From assembly GCF_030551255.1 (NCBI RefSeq), contig NZ_CP130631.1, forward strand, positions 1 to 38,342: a stretch of DNA of 38,342 bases, given 5' to 3'. Positions 33,590-38,342 of the stretch are shown here, one piece after another. Origin of the DNA: Streptomyces sp. NL15-2K (GTDB lineage Bacteria > Actinomycetota > Actinomycetes > Streptomycetales > Streptomycetaceae). The notes beneath the pieces were generated by a model. That model had not been told where the DNA came from. It ran no database searches and was given only the letters and a program-made list of their open reading frames with translations. The stretch's first letter is position 1, and each line of letters starts with the position of its first letter. The translations under genes and the position numbers were made by a program.

Positions 33590-33955
33590 TCAAGAAAGAG
33601 TGCGATCACCTCCCGCCCGGCTGCGCTGCTCCTGCGGGTCCATGTCCTGAGGGCTCCGCCGCCGTGAGTGCTTGCGGAGTTCAGCCCGGCGCTCGCGCTG
33701 TCTGGCCCGGCGCTCGAGGTAACGGATAAATGCGAGCAGCAGGTTCAGCTTGTGCTCGGACTCCTCAGGAATCACGATCTTGGCCAGGCCGAGAACGAGC
33801 GAAACCACGAGTGTGGCGCACACGGTCAGGACCACGGCCTTCCACGGAGCGTTGGCCAGCGTCAGAGCCGTGACGACCGCGCTGCCGCTGACCATGCTCA
33901 CGGCCGCCGGCCGGATCCCGCCGAAGCGGGGCTGCTGCGGGACGGGCGCGCTCAT
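33590..33955 (-). CDS. Small membrane protein with basic cytoplasmic tail
   Basis: 121 residues starting MSAPVPQQPRFGGIRPAAVS. Two hydrophobic helices follow (MVSGSAVVTALTLANAPW and AVVLTVCATLVVSLVLGLA), then a long strongly basic tail with YLERRARQRERRAELRKHSR. Its ATG overlaps the stop of the 698-residue gene (ATGA), so the two are made together. Same design as the pair at 30086-31263. The basic tail could contact nucleic acid or the partner. Function unknown. Confidence 0.65.
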   Translation of the reverse strand: MSAPVPQQPRFGGIRPAAVSMVSGSAVVTALTLANAPWKAVVLTVCATLVVSLVLGLAKIVIPEESEHKLNLLLAFIRYLERRARQRERRAELRKHSRRRSPQDMDPQEQRSRAGGDRTLS

Positions 33956-36048
33956 TCGCCCTCCTCCTCGTCCTCGTGGAGGAGGAAGGAGGCATGGGAC
34001 GGCCCGAACCGCAGGAGAATCTCCTCCACCTGTCGCAGCTGCGCGCGCAGGTCGTCGACCGTATCCCCGTGACCGAAAACCTCCGGGCCGCGGCTCTGGC
34101 GCATGCGGGCGAGCGTCCGCGCGGCCCCGCACGCGGAGGCGATGCTGCTCGAGAGGATCCGGCGCTGGCGCACGTCCTCCGCCTCCAGCTCCGGCGACTC
34201 GCCGTCGTTCTTGGCGATGGCGGCCAGGGCCCTGGCCGGGTCGGCGGCGTAGACCAGGTCCCACTCGTAGTCGATGATGACCTGTTCACGGGTCTTGTCG
34301 AGCACGGGGTCACCGTCGCGGACGGGCATGCCGTCGACCTCGCGGTCCTGAGTGTGGAACTGCTTGGGCAGGACGGCCGGGTCGGCGGCGACGTGGGCGC
34401 GGGCGATGGAGTGCAGCATCCGCAACCCTCCGGCGGTCTTCGACAGCACCTCCAGGAGGTTCACGGGCGTGGCCCGGAAGGGCGCGGTACGGCTGTCTCG
34501 GGTGGTGCCCTCCTTCGAGCCGCGGTCCCGGGTGATGTAGCCGTCGAGGATCGCGGCGGTCCCGCCCAGCACGGTCAGCTCCGCCACCGCGCCCGCCTCG
34601 CCGGCCAGGGCACGGTCGAGGACATCATCGAGGACCTTGGACGCCTCGCTGCCCTGGGTCAGGGCCCACGGCTGCTTCCACACCCGGTCGGTGATCGTGC
34701 CTCCATTGCCGAAGGCCCGCAACGGCTGCTCGATGCCGTCCTGGCTGCGGTAGGCGGACAGCGCCATGGGCGCCAGTCGCTCGCTGATGCGCTGCCGGTC
34801 GGCCTTGACCATCCCGAATTCCTGCTTGACCAGCCGGTTCATGGCGTAGGCACCCGGTCCGGCCAGCATCACGTGCTGATGGAGCGCGGCCGACCACAGC
34901 CGGTGCGCGGGAATCCCGAGCAGTTCGTGCATCTCCTGCGCGCCGACGGCGCCCGACAGCACGCGGTACACGGCCGGGCTGATCCGGTCCTCGCGCAGGG
35001 CGTGCCGGTAGACCCGCTGCATGCCCTGCGTGTTCTGCGCTCCCCGGGTCCAGGGGGTGACGCGGACGTGCAGATTGGCGAGCAGGTCGTCACGGGCCGC
35101 GACCAGGTCTGCCAGCGGCCCGCCGTCGTCGGCGCGCGCGCCGACGATGACGGTGGCGGGGAAGGCGATCGTGTGGCCCTCCCGCCGCGTCGCCTCCGTC
35201 ATCGTCGACGCCGCCAGGTGCTTGCGGGTACGCATCGTCAGCGCAGTCGCCCGCTGACGGGCCTGCCCCTGCTCCGCCCGGCTGCGTGCCCCGGGGTGGT
35301 CCAGCGAGCCGATGACGGAGGCGATGCATGCCGAGATCGCGGCGTCGATGTCGCCGCCGGTCCGCGCCAGCCACATGCTCATCAGCCGGCTGTTGCCGTC
35401 GCCCGTGACCAGGAAGGTGTCCTCGCTGCCATCGCCGTACACCACGCGCACCACGAACAGCGTCAGCGGCTCCTTTACCCCCTGCTGGAGCACGCTCTGG
35501 GTGTAGTCGTTCTCGCCCTTCTGGGCGTGAAACGTGTGGTACATGCTCTCGGCGACCGCCTGGGCCAGCGCCTTGCGGTCCCGCATGCGGACGGTGAAGA
35601 CCGCGACCGGCTTCCCGCTCGCCGGATCGATGAGCGTCTCGTACACAGTCGACAGGAACGTGGAGGGCACCACATCCATGGCCGTGCGCAACTGACCCGC
35701 CCACCTCTGGTTGATGATGTCCGGAAGGACATCCAGGTCGAGGTAGCGGGAGTGGGGCGCAGTCGCATACAGCGTGCCCCCGACGACCGGCTTGGCCGTC
35801 AGCAGACCGGACGGTGCAGCGGCCAGAAGCGCCTCCAGCCGCAGGGGGTCCACCACACCCGAGGTGACGACGTTCGCCGCCGCCTCATCTAGCGCAACGT
35901 CCGGGTTCGCGAGCAGCGCCTTGCGCGCCCTGCGCAGCCGGGTCACCGGCTGCGGGTCCGTCACCGCTTCCGGCCGGCGCAGCAGGGGCGGCAGCCCATC
36001 GTCGTGATCGAGCCCATCCAGGCCCGCGGAAAGGTCCGATGAAGTCAT
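33952..36048 (-). CDS. Unknown 698-residue protein
   Basis: ATG at 36048 is preceded by AGGAAGGGCAGG; an in-frame extension to 36174 looks non-coding. Segments seen: LRLEALLAAAPSGLLTAKPV, RYLDLDVLPDIINQRWAGQL, VFTVRMRDRKALAQAVAESM, DTFLVTGDGNSRLMSMWLAR, and a C-terminal acidic tail HASFLLHEDEEEGE. The GDGNSR patch in a strand-helix setting faintly resembles the ParB-like DG-x-R loop, but this is weak. It is coupled to a small membrane protein. Three GACCGAACA copies lie ~190-230 bases upstream of its start, so it is probably tightly regulated. No family recognised. Confidence 0.65.
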   Translation of the reverse strand: MTSSDLSAGLDGLDHDDGLPPLLRRPEAVTDPQPVTRLRRARKALLANPDVALDEAAANVVTSGVVDPLRLEALLAAAPSGLLTAKPVVGGTLYATAPHSRYLDLDVLPDIINQRWAGQLRTAMDVVPSTFLSTVYETLIDPASGKPVAVFTVRMRDRKALAQAVAESMYHTFHAQKGENDYTQSVLQQGVKEPLTLFVVRVVYGDGSEDTFLVTGDGNSRLMSMWLARTGGDIDAAISACIASVIGSLDHPGARSRAEQGQARQRATALTMRTRKHLAASTMTEATRREGHTIAFPATVIVGARADDGGPLADLVAARDDLLANLHVRVTPWTRGAQNTQGMQRVYRHALREDRISPAVYRVLSGAVGAQEMHELLGIPAHRLWSAALHQHVMLAGPGAYAMNRLVKQEFGMVKADRQRISERLAPMALSAYRSQDGIEQPLRAFGNGGTITDRVWKQPWALTQGSEASKVLDDVLDRALAGEAGAVAELTVLGGTAAILDGYITRDRGSKEGTTRDSRTAPFRATPVNLLEVLSKTAGGLRMLHSIARAHVAADPAVLPKQFHTQDREVDGMPVRDGDPVLDKTREQVIIDYEWDLVYAADPARALAAIAKNDGESPELEAEDVRQRRILSSSIASACGAARTLARMRQSRGPEVFGHGDTVDDLRAQLRQVEEILLRFGPSHASFLLHEDEEEGE

Positions 36049-36593
36049 AGTCCTGCCCTTCCTGGTACGTGCGCAGCAGGAGGGCATAGGCCACTGCTTC
36101 CACTGCGCGCCGTCCCCAGGGGGCCGACGTGCGCCGTCACGCTTCGTCAGACGGTTTCCATACCGCGTGAACACAACGTGCCGTCAGGCGTTCCACGGTA
36201 GGCAGGCGAGCTGCTGGTCAGATCGGTCCGATAAGACCGAACATTCCCCTCGACGGATGTTCGGTCTGCGAAGACCGAACACTCACGCCTGCTGGGGCCA
36301 GCCGCTCTGCATGGCAGGGTCAAGCCCTGCAACATGCCAATACCACCGTCTAGCCATGAGCGGGTGCGCCGCTGACAACGATTGCCAGCGGCGTACGATT
36401 TTACGCCCAACTCCCCCCGGCCTAGGGCGAAATCACGACTCGCGTCCCAGGAACTGCACTACGCCAATTACTGGACACGTGAAACCTGATCTGAACGCAG
36501 GCCGCGGAAGACAGGGCTCACGGCGGTGACCGGCCGCAGTTCTCCCGGCGCCTCCCACAGCGCGGCCCTGCGCGGCCTGCCCGCAGTCCGCCG
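36049..36593. other. AT-richer control region between the 698-residue gene and the MerR-like gene
   Basis: 545 bases with no gene. The middle (about 36170-36480) is noticeably less GC-rich than the rest of the window and holds the GACCGAACAT repeat set at 36234-36282. A direct ...AACGATTGCCAGC... and TTTTACGCCC region follows at 36370-36410. Likely promoter and regulator binding; an origin or partition site cannot be excluded. Confidence 0.4.
36234..36282. promoter_or_regulatory. AGACCGAACAT inverted repeat plus third copy
   Basis: AGACCGAACAT (36234-36244) and its exact reverse complement ATGTTCGGTCT (36257-36267) are separated by 12 bases, and a third copy AAGACCGAACA starts at 36271. A partial CGGTC precedes the first. 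Arrangement as forward-inverted-forward suggests a dimeric regulator site upstream of the 698-residue gene. The MerR-like protein encoded next door is the obvious candidate binder. Confidence 0.6.
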
Positions 36594-37529
36594 TCAGACC
36601 GGGATTGCAGTGCTGGGCCCCTGCCCCTGCCCCTGCGACTGGGGTCGGCGATGGATCAGATGCATGCCGAGGACGAACAGCAACTCGCGCCCGGCCTCGT
36701 CGAACTGCTCCTGGAGACTGGGTTCGCGGAAGAGGTCGGCCAACTGCCCAGCCTCGGCGGCGAGGCCTCCGCGCTCGGCAAGGTAGTCGGCCATGGAGGC
36801 ACGATAGACCGCCCGAGCCCGCTCCAGCAGCGCAGCGTCCACCTTCCCGTCCAGGGTGCGGCCTAGCGCGGCGCAGAACGCCTCGATGCGGGCCACGACC
36901 GTCTCGACCGTCATCGGTGTCTGCGCGGGCCCGAGCGCGCGGACGAGACCGCTGGCGGCGAACACGGTGTCCGGTTCCATGACGTCCCGCACGGCGTCCA
37001 GTAGTTCGGCCCGCCCACGCACCGTCAAGGCCTTGCCGTTGCCCAACTCGGTAGTGATCCGCACGAACCGGGCCTGCGCGGTCGGCGTGGCCAGCTGATG
37101 CCCGACCTGTTCCAGCAAGCCGAGGGCGCCGTCGCGGGCGACCTCCTGGTTGCGCCTGCCGCGCCCCACCCACGTCACCCAGGCACGCTGCGCCTGCCGC
37201 GTGGGCATGTAGCCGTCCCACCACAGCCACATGGCCAGCGGCACCTGCGCGAGCGAGCTCAGGTGTGTGACCTGCTGCCGTTTGTCCAGCAGGAGCAGCA
37301 GTAGCCGGCGCTGGTTGGCGCTGTGCTCGGCTTTGTCCGAACCCCGCCGCCGGGTACGCAGACGCGGCTGGTCCAGCAGCCCCTTGGCGATCCAGTCGTG
37401 GATCCGCCGTACGGTCATGTCCGGGTAGCCGGCCGCATGGGCATCTGCGACGAGGTCGTCGATGGTGCCGGGCCTGCTGATGCTCTCCCAGGTGTACACA
37501 GGGTGGAAATTACATCGTTCTCCCGCCAA
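36594..37529 (-). CDS. MerR-type HTH protein with helical C-terminal domain
   Basis: Up to 311 residues from TTG at 37529; a GTG at 37499 (VYTWESISRPG) is an alternative start and neither has a clear ribosome site. Residues ~25-60 give a winged HTH of MerR kind (DLVADAHAAGYPDMTVRRIH followed by DWIAKGLLDQPRLR). The remaining ~250 residues are helical and end QLADLFREPSLQEQFDEAGR and LFVLGMHLIHRR with a Gln/Gly-rich tail. Its C-terminus is duplicated as a remnant at 32016. Likely regulator of the downstream minus-strand genes through the GACCGAACAT sites; inferred from position. Confidence 0.7.
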   Translation of the reverse strand: MAGERCNFHPVYTWESISRPGTIDDLVADAHAAGYPDMTVRRIHDWIAKGLLDQPRLRTRRRGSDKAEHSANQRRLLLLLLDKRQQVTHLSSLAQVPLAMWLWWDGYMPTRQAQRAWVTWVGRGRRNQEVARDGALGLLEQVGHQLATPTAQARFVRITTELGNGKALTVRGRAELLDAVRDVMEPDTVFAASGLVRALGPAQTPMTVETVVARIEAFCAALGRTLDGKVDAALLERARAVYRASMADYLAERGGLAAEAGQLADLFREPSLQEQFDEAGRELLFVLGMHLIHRRPQSQGQGQGPSTAIPV

Positions 37530-37678
37530 CCGTGCCCCAGTTGAGAATGCAGCGCCCCCATCGGACTGCCACGATCAACACAGCAGCACAAACCACCCTG
37601 GCGAGCCGCCGCGCTGCAACAACCCACCCCGCGCACAGGGGCACCGCCGCGCCCTGTCTGAGAGAAAGGACCTCTACC

Positions 37679-37846
37679 GTGTCGAAGAAGAACCGCACCT
37701 CCTCGGCCATCCCGCCCCAGGGTGACGTGACACCCGCCCCGGCCTCGTGGCGGCGCCTCGTCTCCGTAGCACTCGTCACCGGAGCAGCCCGTCACATCGG
37801 CGCCCTTCTGGCCGGCCTCGCGGTGACCTGGTGGCAGCACGACTGA
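37679..37846 (+). CDS. Small membrane protein close to the telomere
   Basis: 55 residues from GTG preceded by GAAAGGA. MSKKNRTSSAIPPQGDVTPA leads to a hydrophobic segment (LVSVALVTGAARHIGALLAG) and the short end LAVTWWQHD. A longer in-frame ORF to 37532 is basic, proline-rich and unlikely. It is the last gene before the terminal palindromes. Function unknown. Confidence 0.45.
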   Translation: MSKKNRTSSAIPPQGDVTPAPASWRRLVSVALVTGAARHIGALLAGLAVTWWQHD

Positions 37847-37978
37847 CAACCTCGGCGACACACACGAAGAGAACCTCAACGCCTCTTCTACTGGCTTCGA
37901 CTGACATCACCTCATCCCGTCCGGACACACCACAGCCCGCCTACCGCGACCTCCGGGAAGAGGGCACCCACTCCTAAC

Positions 37979-38213
37979 CCGGATCCACCAAAAGTTCCCG
38001 AGCAAAGGAAACAGCCGACGAACCAGCTCGACCCCCGCCCCGCAGCCAGTCGCCCGCGAACGCGGGCCGGGTCCGGGAGCGCAGCGGACGGACCCCAAGC
38101 TCCCTCAAGGAGCGCAGCGACGAGGGAGCCACCGACTCGGAGCGGAAGCGGAGAGTCGGAAGGCACCAGCCCAATCTCCGGATCCAGCAAAAGTCCTGAC
38201 GGAAGGAAACAGG
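37979..38213 (+). repeat. Imperfect 36-base direct repeat in the telomere region (37979-38014 and 38178-38213)
   Basis: Both copies start CCGGATCCA, continue (c/g)CAAAAGT and end (A)AAGGAAACAG after a few differing bases. They are ~200 bases apart, flank the inner group of palindromes and are AT-richer than the palindromes. They may be protein-binding linkers or traces of an internal duplication of the telomere. Confidence 0.6.
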
Positions 38214-38342
38214 GCTCGGAGCGCAGCGCAGAGCCCAACTCCTCGCAACGCGAGGAGTCTGCCCGCGCAACGCGCGGGGCCTTCACTTCAACTCCCGCGC
38301 AACGCGCGGGAGTTCCCTCGGAGGCTGCGCAGCAGCCTCTTG
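38052..38342. repeat. Telomere: at least nine palindromes up to the DNA end
   Basis: From the end inward: 38321-38339 (8-base arms, loop GCA), 38290-38314 (11-base arms, loop AAC), 38262-38278 (7, AAC), 38238-38258 (9, AAC), 38212-38236 (6, inner GC-GCA-GC), 38132-38159 (7), 38099-38129 (8, inner GC-GCA-GC), 38069-38095 (7, inner GC-GCA-GC), 38052-38067 (7). Such packed palindromes fold the 3' overhang of Streptomyces ends for Tap/Tpg-primed filling. The first palindrome is 3 bases from the window end, so the terminus is probably complete or nearly so. The common CCCGCGGAGCGGG start of archetypal telomeres is absent. Confidence 0.85.

Larger units (their letters stand above)
8690..38342. mobile_element. 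Proposed telomeric Tn7-like element (composite), from end motif to DNA terminus
   Basis: Interpretation, not a directly seen unit. It starts at the end motif at 8690. It carries TniQ, TniB, two TniA, TnsA-like, two unknown genes, TniQ2, tpg and tap as one minus-strand block, then the helicase and cargo, and runs to the palindromic DNA end. I found no inverted copy of the end motif, so the second boundary could be the telomere itself. A second same-orientation end motif at 29246 suggests that 29246-38342 is a later addition nested at the tip. A conventional two-ended Tn7-like transposon with a diverged right end somewhere before 29246 is the main alternative. Confidence 0.45.

Noticed and set aside
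33976..35892. Long plus-strand open frame (~638 codons) opposite the 698-residue gene
   Set aside because: No recognisable domain, biased composition. The minus-strand gene has a better ribosome site and is coupled to its neighbour.
1..38342. CRISPR array or guide RNA for the Tn7-like system
   Set aside because: No regularly spaced direct repeats or Cas genes were seen; targeting more likely relies on the two TniQ proteins.
1..38342. tRNA or rRNA genes
   Set aside because: No cloverleaf-like or conserved ribosomal segment was recognised, including beside the insertion-like borders.
38280..38342. Archetypal Streptomyces telomere start CCCGCGGAGCGGG
   Set aside because: Not present on either strand at the end; the palindromes here have different sequence, so the end was called only by structure.

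Overview
The window is very GC-rich and reads as an actinomycete, almost certainly a Streptomyces. It looks like the terminal part of a linear replicon, either a chromosome arm or a linear plasmid. Two things say so. A tap-tpg pair (telomere-associated protein plus terminal protein) lies at 19322-22128, and the last ~300 bases (38050-38342) are a dense run of palindromes with short loops, the hallmark of Streptomyces telomeres. The right edge of the window is therefore at or very near the physical DNA end, although the sequence is not the well-known archetypal telomere.

Layout, left to right. (1) 1-2895 is old, decayed subtelomeric DNA: a partial unknown gene, a second Tpg-like gene (661-1218) whose tap partner is missing, an IS1182-type transposase wreck, and fragments of a GNAT acetyltransferase and an esterase. 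(2) 2896-7265 is an intact catabolic-looking island: an XRE-cupin regulator facing a MOSC protein, a flavin/2Fe-2S reductase, an MFS carrier and an Asp/Glu-racemase-like protein. Two copies of a TTGCC-N4-GGCAA palindrome probably mark the regulator's operators. (3) 7355-8680 holds broken copies of TnsA- and TniA-like genes hit by an IS3-type element. (4) 8690-22128 is the core system: a candidate transposon end at 8690, then ten co-directional minus-strand genes. In transcription order these are tap, tpg, a second TniQ-like gene, two unknown genes, a TnsA-like gene, a catalytically dead TniA/TnsB paralogue, an intact DDE TniA/TnsB, a TniB/TnsC-type ATPase and TniQ. The last five overlap by 4 bases at each junction. 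(5) 22320-29136 is cargo: a telomere-type DEAD/DEAH helicase, a NIPSNAP protein, unknown genes, a HEPN protein likely to be an antiviral RNase, and a gene with one in-frame stop. (6) 29246-38342 begins with a second copy of the candidate transposon-end motif in the same orientation. It carries small membrane proteins, a partly duplicated regulator/large protein/membrane protein module, a PIN-like protein, an ankyrin protein, pseudogenes and the telomere.

Reading of the whole: this looks like a Tn7-like element that has merged with telomere maintenance. Transposition genes and tap-tpg form one transcriptional block. The end motif is found twice in the same orientation and I found no inverted partner, while the far side runs into the telomere. 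A single-ended element whose other end is the DNA terminus would explain this, and would explain why the older copy's tnsA is cut off exactly at the new end. I recall that telomere-associated Tn7-like transposons have been reported in linear Streptomyces replicons but cannot check that here. Details that look unusual in this copy are the dead/active TniA tandem, the TnsA-like protein lacking the usual nuclease residues, the TniQ-like gene coupled to tap-tpg, and the stacked remnants of earlier elements.
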